Positions 6,935 through 14,727 of a stretch of DNA of 34,161 nucleotides are shown here, piece after piece. Source of the stretch: Treponema_I sp045616125 (GTDB lineage Bacteria > Spirochaetota > Spirochaetia > Treponematales > Treponemataceae); the NCBI GenBank assembly GCA_045616125.1, contig JAZLGC010000035.1:1-34161 (forward strand), written 5' to 3'. Numbering within the stretch: the first letter of the stretch is position 1; every line of letters begins with the position of its first letter. The position numbers were made by a program, and so were the translations under genes. The notes beneath the pieces were generated by a model. That model worked only from the letters and a program-made list of their open reading frames with translations, made no database searches and was not told where the DNA came from.

Positions 6935-8782
6935 TTATTCCACAGTTACGGATTTTGCCAGGTTTCTCGGCTTATCAGGGTCATTACCGCGCATGATGGC
7001 ACAGTAGTAGGCAAACAGCTGGGCCGGGATAATGCTCAGCATGCTTTCAAAGGCAGTTTCCGTTTCCGGAATATTGATGACTGCATCAGCTGCCTGAGCA
7101 AAGGCGCCGCTGGTATCCTGGGTAATAACAAAGGTTGCAGCTCCGCGGGTTTTTACTTCCACAATATTAGAAGCCAGTTTGTCAAACAGGGCAGGGTCGG
7201 TTGCCAGTGCTACACACAGGGTTGAAGTATCAATTAATGCAATAGGACCGTGTTTCAGTTCACCGGCGGCAAAAGCTTCAGAGTGCATGTAACTTACTTC
7301 TTTCAGTTTTAACGCACATTCCAGACTTGACGCGCTGTCAAACTGACGGCCCATGTAGAATACCTTTTCTTTGTTGAAGTTCTTGCTGACAAAGCGCTGA
7401 ATGTCCGATTTATCGTCAAGAATCTGCTGCACTTTTTCAGGAATAGTATACAGTTCAGCAAGAAGCCGGCGATACTCGTCAGCAGTCATAATGCCACGGA
7501 GGTATGCACTTTTCAGTGCCAGAAGATACAGACAGGCAAGCTGGGTTGTGTAGGCCTTGGTTGAAGCAACGGCAATTTCAGGACCTGCCCAGGTGTATAC
7601 TACGTCATCTGCTTCTCGGCTAACGGTAGAACCGACGCAGTTGGTAATGGCAATAACATGGGCTCCGCTTGATTTTGCAAGACGCAGAGCTGCCAAAGTA
7701 TCGGCTGTTTCACCAGACTGGCTGATCACAATGAAGATATCATCTTTATTCAGGATAGGATTCCGGTAACGGAATTCACTTGCTACGTCTACTGCAACAG
7801 GCATGCGGGCCAGTTTTTCAAAGGCGTATTTTCCTACCATACCGGCGTGATATGCAGTACCGCAGGCAGTAATAACTACACGACGGGCATTCTTCCATAC
7901 ATCACCGGTTTCAAAATCGATTTCATCAAATTTGATATCTACCGGCGTTTCTCCATCAAAGACCAGACGGGGCCGCAGAGTATCCAGAAGAGCTTTGGGC
8001 TGTTCATGGATTTCCTTCAGCATAAAGTGTTCGTATCCGCCTTTTTCGGCACTGCTTAAATCCCAGTCTACATGGAACGGTTCCTTCCGTACGTGGTTGC
8101 CGTTTTCGTCAAGCAGGTCAATGTGGTCGTTGTACAGAACGGCAACTTCACGCTGGTCAAGGAAGATAACTTCGCGGGTATATTCAAGAACGGCAGGAAT
8201 ATCGCTGGCAATAAAGTTTTCGCCTTTTCCAAGACCCACAATAAGGGGAGCTTCTTTGCGGGCTGCAACCAGACGGTCCGGATAATCCTTGCAGACTACG
8301 CCCAGTGCGTATGAGCCTTCCAGCTGTTTCAAACTTTCAAGTACAGCTTTTACAATGTCGTGGGTGTTGTTGTAGTGGTAGTTTACCAGGTGGGCAATAA
8401 CTTCGGTATCGGTCTGGCTTTTGAATACAATGCCCTGACCTTGCAGCCAGCTTTTTAAGGGTGCATAGTTTTCAATGATACCGTTATGAACAACTGCAAT
8501 GGTACCGGCTTCGTTCAGATGGGGATGGGCGTTGGTTTCGCTCGGTTCACCGTGGGTAGCCCAGCGGGTATGTCCGATACCCATGGCTCCTTCTACGGTT
8601 TCCTTTGTCAGCTTTTCTTCAAGCCCTTTCAGTGCGCCTTTAATCTTGCGTACGACAATGTCTTCGCCGTTATATACGGCAATACCGGCAGAGTCATATC
8701 CGCGGTATTCCAGCTTTTTCAGTGCATTTACCAGTACAGGTGTTGCGTTCTTTGATCCGATGTATCCTACAATTCCACACAT
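6935..8782 (-). CDS. glmS: Glutamine-fructose-6-phosphate aminotransferase (isomerizing)
   Basis: Makes glucosamine-6-phosphate from fructose-6-phosphate and glutamine, the first step to UDP-GlcNAc for peptidoglycan. The 615-residue length is normal. The N-terminal class II glutaminase domain starts with the catalytic Cys directly after Met (MCGIVGYIG), with 'TRWATHGEPSE' and 'VVHNGIIENY'. Two SIS domains follow ('ITACGTAYHAGM', 'SQSGETADTLAAL'; then 'GRQFDSASSLECALKLKEV' and 'GELKHGPIAL'), and the end is the usual 'DKPRNLAKSVTVE'. Because Cys must become the N-terminus, the start is the ATG at 8782, although the frame is open to 8899. There is no Shine-Dalgarno; a promoter ends 7 nt before the ATG, so a leaderless mRNA is likely. 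No glmS ribozyme is evident. Confidence 0.97.
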   Translation of the reverse strand: MCGIVGYIGSKNATPVLVNALKKLEYRGYDSAGIAVYNGEDIVVRKIKGALKGLEEKLTKETVEGAMGIGHTRWATHGEPSETNAHPHLNEAGTIAVVHNGIIENYAPLKSWLQGQGIVFKSQTDTEVIAHLVNYHYNNTHDIVKAVLESLKQLEGSYALGVVCKDYPDRLVAARKEAPLIVGLGKGENFIASDIPAVLEYTREVIFLDQREVAVLYNDHIDLLDENGNHVRKEPFHVDWDLSSAEKGGYEHFMLKEIHEQPKALLDTLRPRLVFDGETPVDIKFDEIDFETGDVWKNARRVVITACGTAYHAGMVGKYAFEKLARMPVAVDVASEFRYRNPILNKDDIFIVISQSGETADTLAALRLAKSSGAHVIAITNCVGSTVSREADDVVYTWAGPEIAVASTKAYTTQLACLYLLALKSAYLRGIMTADEYRRLLAELYTIPEKVQQILDDKSDIQRFVSKNFNKEKVFYMGRQFDSASSLECALKLKEVSYMHSEAFAAGELKHGPIALIDTSTLCVALATDPALFDKLASNIVEVKTRGAATFVITQDTSGAFAQAADAVINIPETETAFESMLSIIPAQLFAYYCAIMRGNDPDKPRNLAKSVTVE

Positions 8783-8789
8783 ACTGTAA

Positions 8790-8817
8790 AAATAACGATA
8801 TGGGTTAGTTGGTGCAA
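8790..8817 (-). promoter_or_regulatory. Promoter of glmS, ending at the start codon
   Basis: On the minus strand TTGCAC (8812-8817), 16-bp spacer, TTATTT (8790-8795), then ttacagt and ATG. Transcription would begin at or next to the start codon. Confidence 0.45.
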
Positions 8818-8882
8818 GACCACCAACATAGCTGAATTCTCTGACGGGTAGTAGTCGTATGTAATAAACGGGTGTTTTCTGG

Positions 8883-8888
8883 TATAGT
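8883..8888 (+). promoter_or_regulatory. -10 box for the CsgG/LpoB-like gene
   Basis: TATAGT is 36 nt before the ATG at 8925, leaving room for a leader with GGAG. The -35 region is not clear. It lies back to back with the glmS promoter in a 142-bp intergenic region. Confidence 0.45.
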
Positions 8889-8924
8889 AAAAATAGCAAA
8901 CTACTTTTCTAACGCGGAGCTTAT

Positions 8925-10262
8925 ATGCAAAAAATACGTATCGGCATAGTGCTGGCTCTTTTTGCCTGCCTACTAGTGCCTGTATCTGCTCAGACTCTGA
9001 ATAGAACGGCATCCCGTTCTTTCTCTTCAGACTTGAATGAACCCGGAGCAAATTCTGTAAAACCGCTGGTTTCAGAACCAATACCTGATGCAAAACGTAT
9101 TGCAGTTCCTTCACCAAAGGCAGAAAATCTTGGTGAAGCTGATACCTGGCTGCCCATTTTTGCCCAGGGACAGATTACTACTAACCTGCAGAAATACAGT
9201 ACCATGACGGTTATTGACCGAATGAATCTTGAAGCCATTCAAAAAGAACAGCGGCTTTCTGAAAGTGCTGCATTTTCTGATGATACCATGATTACTGCAG
9301 GCCTTCAGCTTGCCGCAGAATATCTGGCGAACCTGCATATTATCAAAAAAGGTACCAATTACAGTGTAACTCTTACCATTACAGACACTACTTCGGCTGC
9401 AATTGTAGAAAGCGTATCAAATGCCAATGCTTCCAGAAATGCTGTAGAAGATGGTTCAGCCTTTAATGAACTTACCTATGAAGTTCTGACCCGTCTCGGC
9501 ATGGGAACCGACTCTGTTGCAGAGCTGATTACCACCACCGATGCAGCAGTTCTTTCTGCCAATACTGCTGATATTCAGTACAACCAGAACCTGGCGCGCG
9601 GTCTTGCAGCCCAGCAGACCACCGGTAACATTGTTGAAGCCTTAACGTATTACAATAAATCGGTAGGAGCACGTCCCGGTATTTCAGAAGCAAGCCAGCG
9701 TCTTGCTGATTTGACCACGAATCTTTCAAGTGGTTCCATTGGTGAAAATGCGCTGAACGAAATTGCCCTGAGAAAACAATGGGAAAAGATTTTTGCAGAT
9801 TTTGAATCCTATGCAAATAAAAACTGTACCTATGTTGTTTATTCACCCAATGTTACCCAGGGAAAAATCAACTATCAGAAAGAAACCGTAGATGTGGTTA
9901 TTTACTATGTCTATGGCGTAAACCCGGATGTGGAAGACCTGTATCATCAGATTTTCGGTGCCTATGCTACTCTTGGAAAGAACGGGCACGATACCCGGAA
10001 CTGGGGTTTAAGTCTGGAAGATACCTTCAGATATACCGTGTACTTTGATATTCTTGATGATAACGGCAATACAATCGGTACTTCAGAACCCTCAAGTTCG
10101 TACAGCAGCAGTGGATCCCACAGGGTAGTCATTAATGATTACCGGATAAAAGGATTAACTACCGCAACGGTATCGGTAACCTGTCCTGCCGACAAAGTTA
10201 CCGGCAACATACAGATAAATGTTCGTACATCAACTGTTGGAGGTCTTGTCTATGCGCGCTGA
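8925..10262 (+). CDS. Secreted CsgG/LpoB-like protein
   Basis: A 445-residue protein with an N-terminal signal peptide (MQKIRIGIVLALFACLLVPVSAQ; cleavage after VSA). Residues about 60-165 resemble the CsgG/LpoB-like fold: 'WLPIFAQGQITTNLQKYSTMTVIDR' followed by 'LEAIQKEQRLSES' and 'LAAEYLANLHIIKKG', the phrase pattern of envelope factors that read outer-membrane lipoproteins. A TPR-like helix pair sits near 240-275 ('NIVEALTYYNKSVGARPGISEA'). The C-terminal 170 residues are beta-rich and not recognised. There is no lipobox, so the protein is probably periplasmic. The start is supported by GGAG 8 nt upstream. The following lipoprotein gene overlaps it by 11 nt, so the two are probably made together. 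Function beyond 'envelope protein' is unknown. Confidence 0.65.
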   Translation: MQKIRIGIVLALFACLLVPVSAQTLNRTASRSFSSDLNEPGANSVKPLVSEPIPDAKRIAVPSPKAENLGEADTWLPIFAQGQITTNLQKYSTMTVIDRMNLEAIQKEQRLSESAAFSDDTMITAGLQLAAEYLANLHIIKKGTNYSVTLTITDTTSAAIVESVSNANASRNAVEDGSAFNELTYEVLTRLGMGTDSVAELITTTDAAVLSANTADIQYNQNLARGLAAQQTTGNIVEALTYYNKSVGARPGISEASQRLADLTTNLSSGSIGENALNEIALRKQWEKIFADFESYANKNCTYVVYSPNVTQGKINYQKETVDVVIYYVYGVNPDVEDLYHQIFGAYATLGKNGHDTRNWGLSLEDTFRYTVYFDILDDNGNTIGTSEPSSSYSSSGSHRVVINDYRIKGLTTATVSVTCPADKVTGNIQINVRTSTVGGLVYAR

Positions 10263-11505
10263 AAAACTTACGGCACTGGGGGCTCTTGTAGTTGCCGGAA
10301 TGCTGATTATTACTTCTTGTGTTTCGATAAAAGATTCGGAACCGGCAGTATATACTTCTGCAGTATACAAACAGATTTCATCTGGTGACTGTGATGTTAC
10401 CTATAATGGTTTTGCATATAAAATGAATGTTGCAGATTTTTCTTTTTATTCCTGGAAAAACAATTCCATTGATAAACTCTTTCAGTGGGCTACAGTGAAT
10501 GCCGGCTATGATTTATCCGAAATTGAAAATCAGAACATTCGCGACATTAACTCCAACAAGGATGATTATCAGCGTGGATTAAATACCAACGAAATTATCC
10601 TGATGTGTAATATTCTTTCTGACATGGATGGTTTGAAACCGGCATACGTTTTTAAGGATGGCAAACCGGTAAGAAAACTGTGGAACAGCAGGAATGAACC
10701 TGTGTATACCGATATGACGGCAAACGGTTGGTTTATCGGGGTGTATGATCGGGATTCCTTTCCTATCAGTAATTATGAAAATCCTGATTATGATTACCGG
10801 GTTGATTCCCAGAATCATCTTGTATTGGGAAATACTGCAGTTGTTGAAATTTCAAGAAATTCAAATTTTGAAGATTTGATTGTTCGTGAGTATTACTACA
10901 ATACTTCTGATTACAGCAGACGGGCAACTTCCATTCAGTTACCAATCTGTCGTAAAGCTTCTCAGCGGGTAACGGCTGATACGCCCTTAGTAGCAAACGC
11001 AGTGCAGGCAACGATTCAGGAGTGTTTCTGGCCCTATAAAAGCACTTATCATGGAAGTATGTGCTATGTGCCTTCGATGAGTGTCTATTTCGTAAAAAAC
11101 GGTGCTACTCCCTTAACGTTCAAGAATGCTAAAAATTTATTTGAAAAACGGAATATTCCATTCAGGTATACCCTGTATACTGATGATTATCTGGTAAAAG
11201 AATATACGCAGTTTAATGATCCTTCTTTGGGTCTAGATGAAGGAAATCTTGCCCGGTTTGCCAATATGCTTTCGGAATATGATGGTCTGGTTCCCTGTTA
11301 TAGTACTCTTGATGGTCAGATACTTCGTGAATGGCTGGAGCATGCAGATAGGGAGTCCTATGAATCCTATGCCAGCGGCTGGCATTATTACAAATCCGGT
11401 ACTGCCAGCAGTTACTATTACAGTGATGTTGTTATTTCAATATTAGAAAGTAACGGAATAGAGATTAATTATTCAAAAGATCTTATTTTCTACAGGTTCA
11501 ACTGA
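10252..11505 (+). CDS. Lipoprotein with internal duplication, function unknown
   Basis: A 417-residue protein; a lipoprotein signal peptide ends in the lipobox IITSC (Cys near residue 24). No family is recognised. Two related blocks are visible: 'MCNILSDMDGLKPAYVFKDG' followed by 'RKLW' and 'ANGWFIG', and near the C-terminus 'FANMLSEYDGLVPCYSTLDG' followed by 'REWL' and 'ASGWHYYK'. The spacing is nearly equal, which points to an old internal duplication of about 65 residues. The start at 10252 has GGAGG 7-8 nt upstream, inside the end of the previous gene; the frame is open back to 10219 but that would lose the signal peptide. The 11-nt overlap suggests translational coupling with the CsgG/LpoB-like gene. 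Confidence 0.7.
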   Translation: MRAEKLTALGALVVAGMLIITSCVSIKDSEPAVYTSAVYKQISSGDCDVTYNGFAYKMNVADFSFYSWKNNSIDKLFQWATVNAGYDLSEIENQNIRDINSNKDDYQRGLNTNEIILMCNILSDMDGLKPAYVFKDGKPVRKLWNSRNEPVYTDMTANGWFIGVYDRDSFPISNYENPDYDYRVDSQNHLVLGNTAVVEISRNSNFEDLIVREYYYNTSDYSRRATSIQLPICRKASQRVTADTPLVANAVQATIQECFWPYKSTYHGSMCYVPSMSVYFVKNGATPLTFKNAKNLFEKRNIPFRYTLYTDDYLVKEYTQFNDPSLGLDEGNLARFANMLSEYDGLVPCYSTLDGQILREWLEHADRESYESYASGWHYYKSGTASSYYYSDVVISILESNGIEINYSKDLIFYRFN

Positions 11506-11518
11506 TAGAAACAAAAAA

Positions 11519-11556
11519 GGCATCCCTGGTCCAGGACCAAGGATGCCCTTTTTTTT
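11519..11556. terminator. Bidirectional rho-independent terminator
   Basis: GGCATCC...GGATGCC with a second stem TGGTC/GACCA inside, A6 on the left and a T-tract on the right. It ends the lipoprotein gene (+) and the GntR/ABC operon (-). Confidence 0.9.
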
Positions 11557-11569
11557 CTTGAGGTAACGG

Positions 11570-12520
11570 TTATGCCAGATTCAGTTTTTTATGGTTAATA
11601 ACCTGACAGATGGTTGCAAGAATGGCGCACAGGAACAGCAGGTATAAGGGTGCTCCGTATACTACTGTCTTGAAAACCTGGTATGGTACCCAATTTTCTG
11701 CTTTTGTCACAAAACTGATAATGGCACTGACACCAATCAGCTGATTCAGAATGTAAAAACCAATACCTGAAAGGATTGAAACCAGGGTTCGGTGTTTATC
11801 ACTGAGCTGGCCAATGGCCATGCTGGCAAAAATCCACAGCAGAAGTAGTCCTGATCCAAGAATCATATTAATCAGCAGCCAGATGATAAAGAACCAGGAT
11901 GTTCTTTTGGGGTGATTGATGATTCTTTCAAAGTTTTTATCCTGAAGACCTGGTTCAATGATTTCTACTGATGTTGAGCCATCGTTTACGATAATGCCGC
12001 TTGCCGTAATAGACACATGGCTGTCACCATCGTCTACGACAATGCCGTTTCCATCAATCTGCACATGAGTACCGTCTTCATCTACGGTAATGCCACTGGT
12101 GCTCCATACATGGTGAACTTCACGGCTTAATTCGCCCTCAGTACCGATGTCACCCATAACGTAAATCGAGCCCATCATCAAAAGGATACCGCAAAGCATC
12201 CAGATAACGGATACCAGCACCTTTGCAAAGAAAATGCTGTTTTCTGTGGCAGGCAGGGTGTGGGTAAGGTATCCCTGAGTGCTGTACATGGTTTTGTAAT
12301 ACCGGTTGCACAAAAAGATGAGGATACCAAAGAAAACAACAAAGAACGACATGACATAGAGCATGAGGGTCAGAATAGGGAGTACGCCGGGGTGGCTGGC
12401 ATTATTCAGGATACGTACTGAATTTCCCCCAAAAATAGTGAGCAGTACAAAAGCTGCAAAAATGGCTGCCATGAATTTCCAGGTGCTGCGGAATTCATTT
12501 TTCATCAGTTTACCGAACAT
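11570..12520 (-). CDS. ABC-2 type transporter permease with a three-repeat beta loop
   Basis: A 316-residue membrane protein, the permease partner of the ATPase encoded just upstream. About six hydrophobic segments are seen (residues near 17-30, 47-71, 99-123, 209-235, 247-272, 287-307). Between segments 3 and 4, residues 143-188 form three tandem units: GITVDEDGTHVQIDGN, GIVVDDGDSHVSITAS, GIIVNDGSTSVEIIEP. This pattern is unusual for ABC-2 permeases. It resembles the repeats next to DUF4097/PspC-type envelope-stress proteins, so the loop may be a beta-ladder outside the membrane. The start overlaps the ATPase gene by 16 nt. The complex may act in antibiotic or lipid export, as YtrBC-type systems do; the substrate is unknown. 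Confidence 0.75.
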   Translation of the reverse strand: MFGKLMKNEFRSTWKFMAAIFAAFVLLTIFGGNSVRILNNASHPGVLPILTLMLYVMSFFVVFFGILIFLCNRYYKTMYSTQGYLTHTLPATENSIFFAKVLVSVIWMLCGILLMMGSIYVMGDIGTEGELSREVHHVWSTSGITVDEDGTHVQIDGNGIVVDDGDSHVSITASGIIVNDGSTSVEIIEPGLQDKNFERIINHPKRTSWFFIIWLLINMILGSGLLLLWIFASMAIGQLSDKHRTLVSILSGIGFYILNQLIGVSAIISFVTKAENWVPYQVFKTVVYGAPLYLLFLCAILATICQVINHKKLNLA

Positions 12521-13212
12521 GCAAATACCTCCCGGAACAGTGCGTCTACGGATTTCCCGTATTCGCTGCGGATATCGTCTACCGATTTGTGAAGGGTAAT
12601 TTCTCCCTCTTTAATAAAGATTACGTCGTCCAGAATGTTTTCTACGTCTGAAATCAGGTGGGTAGATATCAGGATTGAAGCTTCCGGATCGTAGTTGCTG
12701 AGGATTACGTTGAGGATGTAATCCCGGGCTGCCGGGTCTACGCCGGCGATGGGTTCATCAAGTACGTACAGTTTTGCCCGGCGGCTCATGACCAGAATCA
12801 GCTGTACTTTTTCTTTTGTACCTTTGGACATGGATTTCATCTGGTCAGCAGCACTGATTTTCAGTTTTGAGAGCATGTCGTAGGCTCTCTTGCTGTCAAA
12901 GTCGGCATAGAATTCCTCAAACATGGTGATAACATCAGAAACCTTTTCGTTCATGTTCAGGTAACTCTGGTCGGGCAGGTAGGCGATATCAGCCTTTGAT
13001 TTTGGTCCTACCGGGTTTCCGTTTACGGTCAGTTCTCCGCCAGTCGGAGTCAGCAGTCCGTTGAGCATTTTAATCAGGGTTGTCTTACCGCTTCCGTTAG
13101 GTCCCAGTAAGCCGATGATGTGACCTGCTTCAAGTTCCAGATCGATATGGTCTACTGCAGTTTTGCTGCCATAGCGTTTGGTCAGGTTTTTGCACTGTAC
13201 CAGTGATGTCAT
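12505..13212 (-). CDS. ABC transporter ATP-binding protein (YtrB-like)
   Basis: A 235-residue ATPase. Walker A is GPNGSGKT (residues 37-44), the signature is the variant 'MSKGTKEK' (about 128-135) instead of LSGGQ, and Walker B is 'LYVLDEP' (148-154), followed by 'ISTHLISDVENI' with the switch His. The SKGTK signature and the neighbouring GntR regulator are typical of the YtrB/EcsA-like group that works with ABC-2 permeases. The ATG overlaps the end of the regulator gene by 4 nt (ATGA), and its own end overlaps the permease start by 16 nt, so the three genes form a tightly coupled operon. Confidence 0.9.
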   Translation of the reverse strand: MTSLVQCKNLTKRYGSKTAVDHIDLELEAGHIIGLLGPNGSGKTTLIKMLNGLLTPTGGELTVNGNPVGPKSKADIAYLPDQSYLNMNEKVSDVITMFEEFYADFDSKRAYDMLSKLKISAADQMKSMSKGTKEKVQLILVMSRRAKLYVLDEPIAGVDPAARDYILNVILSNYDPEASILISTHLISDVENILDDVIFIKEGEITLHKSVDDIRSEYGKSVDALFREVFACSVN

Positions 13213-13580
13213 TCTGCATCCTCCTTAATAAGGGTGGTCATCAGGGCAATGATTTCATCTCCTGAAAAGCCAAGTTTTTTCATGTGTTCAATGAGTGCAG
13301 CTGCTTTGTCGCGCACCATGGTCTGTTTCAGTTCTGCAATCATCGCAGTGTCCTCCGTAATAAATCTGCCGGTTGTCCGCTGGGAGTACACCAGACCGGT
13401 TCGTTCCAGCTCGGCAAATGCCTTTTGCATCGTGTTAGGGTTAACGGCAGCTTCTCCTGCCAGATCTCGGACCGATGGCAGTTTGTCACCCGGTTTGTAC
13501 ACACCGGAGACAATGTCTGTTTCTATCCGCTCGATGATCTGCGCAAAGATAGGCCGGTCTGAATCAAGATTCCATGCCAT
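13209..13580 (-). CDS. GntR family (YtrA subfamily) transcriptional regulator
   Basis: A 123-residue repressor with an N-terminal winged helix-turn-helix ('KLPSVRDLAGEAAVNPNTM', then 'ELERTGLVYSQRTTGRFI') and only a short helical C-terminal part, which defines the YtrA subfamily. It probably represses its own operon with the ABC transporter until an envelope or drug signal appears. AAGGAG lies 6-7 nt before the ATG. The upstream region holds two palindromes over a strong promoter, consistent with autorepression. ATGA overlap with the ATPase gene. Confidence 0.9.
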   Translation of the reverse strand: MAWNLDSDRPIFAQIIERIETDIVSGVYKPGDKLPSVRDLAGEAAVNPNTMQKAFAELERTGLVYSQRTTGRFITEDTAMIAELKQTMVRDKAAALIEHMKKLGFSGDEIIALMTTLIKEDAE

Positions 13581-13600
13581 TTCTGCTCCTTATACCGTAT

Positions 13601-13679
13601 TGTATTACTGTGTTACTGTACTAACGATGTAATACAACTGTATTAACTGAATAATACAGTGATACAGGTGCGCTGTCAA
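13601..13679 (-). promoter_or_regulatory. Promoter and operator of the GntR/ABC operon
   Basis: Minus-strand TTGACA (13674-13679), 17-bp spacer, TATTAT (13651-13656). The -10 box lies inside the palindrome ACTGTATTA-N6-TAATACAGT (13637-13660). A second dyad, TGTATTAC (13601-13608) with GTAATACA (13629-13636), lies downstream of the -10 box. These are likely binding sites for the GntR regulator, which would block RNA polymerase. Confidence 0.75.
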
Positions 13680-13692
13680 CAGGAAAATAAAA

Positions 13693-13727
13693 AAACTCCG
13701 ACCTGAAATTCTTCAGAATCGGAGTTT
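13693..13727 (-). terminator. Rho-independent terminator of the small-protein genes
   Basis: AAACTCCGA and TCGGAGTTT pair, with CTGAA/TTCAG inside. On the minus strand a T-rich tract follows. It ends transcription from the genes at 13755-14531 before the GntR promoter. Confidence 0.8.
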
Positions 13728-13754
13728 ATTTTTATCATGCAAGGCGCATAGATT

Positions 13755-14072
13755 TTATCTACTATTGTCTACCGTGAAAAAATTTGTACGTAGTTTTTCA
13801 AGATATTCTGACGAAATAGAAGATAATGACGTTGCATTGAAAAGGGTAAAGGTGTTTTCATCAAAACAGTAGTAAGTATCACTCAGCTCGTCAAAGTAGT
13901 AATAAATCTGCAGGCTGTCATCATACATATATACCATGTCTGCTTCTGGATTATAACAAATATCATCTTCGGGATTTATTGTTGTAGCAACCGCTTTTGA
14001 GTGAATGTCATTGGCAAAAATGAAAGAAAAGAGTACTAGTAAACTTAAAACGGAAAAAATGGTTTTTTTCAA
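13755..14072 (-). CDS. Small exported protein, function unknown
   Basis: A 105-residue protein with a signal peptide (KKTIFSVLSLLVLFSFIFA, cleavage after FANDIHSKA or earlier). The mature part is acidic and Tyr-rich (YNPEADMVYMYDDSLQIYYY); no family is recognised. The start codon is TTG, supported by a strong AAAGGAG 8 nt upstream. It follows the lipoprotein gene at 14088-14531 by 15 nt and ends at a terminator, so the two are probably one transcript. Confidence 0.6.
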   Translation of the reverse strand: MKKTIFSVLSLLVLFSFIFANDIHSKAVATTINPEDDICYNPEADMVYMYDDSLQIYYYFDELSDTYYCFDENTFTLFNATSLSSISSEYLEKLRTNFFTVDNSR

Positions 14073-14087
14073 GTAATGCTCCTTTGT

Positions 14088-14531
14088 TTAATGTTTAATA
14101 CTATGTGCCGTGACAGTTGTATAATAGTCACAATTAGAACATTGATAAGTATATACTAGAACATAACAAGTCCACCAGTCTTCACCAATTTTTACTCTAT
14201 GGTTTCCAACTTGTCTCATGTGATAAGATTTCATATCGTGACCACTAGAACAGTAAAATCTTGCTTGATTCACTGAATTACTCTCAACTTCGAAAAAAAA
14301 TGATTCACCTTCTCCGAGTTGGATAGATTGATTGATGTCATTGGCTATTTGCATATAGAACTCACGTTGATTATCAGTTAAGTCCTGATTGCATATTCTG
14401 AGGATACCTGAAACATTTTCTACAACAATTTGGGGGTTGCTTTGCACAGCAGATTGTGAAGAAAACGGATTTGTACATGATGCTACGATGAGCATAATTA
14501 AAATAAAAAAAGAATAATGACACTTTTTCAT
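14088..14531 (-). CDS. Small lipoprotein with Cys/His-rich C-terminus, function unknown
   Basis: A 147-residue protein with a lipoprotein signal peptide ending in IVASC (Cys19). AAGGAG lies about 7 nt before the ATG. The C-terminal half has a possible metal site: 'FYCSSGHDMKSYHM', then 'CYVLVYTYQCSNCDYY' with a CxxC, and a final His-x-x-x-His. No family is recognised. It is the first gene of a two-gene unit with the small exported protein downstream. No promoter could be fixed in the AT-rich region 14532-14663. Confidence 0.65.
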   Translation of the reverse strand: MKKCHYSFFILIMLIVASCTNPFSSQSAVQSNPQIVVENVSGILRICNQDLTDNQREFYMQIANDINQSIQLGEGESFFFEVESNSVNQARFYCSSGHDMKSYHMRQVGNHRVKIGEDWWTCYVLVYTYQCSNCDYYTTVTAHSIKH

Positions 14532-14663
14532 AATTTGACTCCTTGTCTATATGATAAGACGAACATACATATAACGCAAATATTTTTAATTAAAATAGGT
14601 AAAATTAAAGTAAGTTTAAATAGTAATGTAAGTATAGGAAAACAACGTTACCATACTGTCGTG

Positions 14664-14704
14664 TATGAAAAAAAAGGTGCACTTCACTGTGAAGTGCACC
14701 TTTT
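14664..14704 (-). terminator. Rho-independent terminator of the membrane chemoreceptor gene
   Basis: GGTGCACTTCA (14676-14686), loop CTG, TGAAGTGCACC (14690-14700): an 11-bp perfect stem. On the minus strand it is followed by T8 or more (14668-14675). Confidence 0.9.
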
Positions 14705-14727
14705 GGTGAGTGTCCCCGATATTTGTG

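Noticed and set aside
8783..8899. Upstream extension of glmS to a TTG at 8899
   Set aside because: Class II glutaminases need Cys directly after the first Met, which fixes the start at 8782; the extension also covers the promoter.
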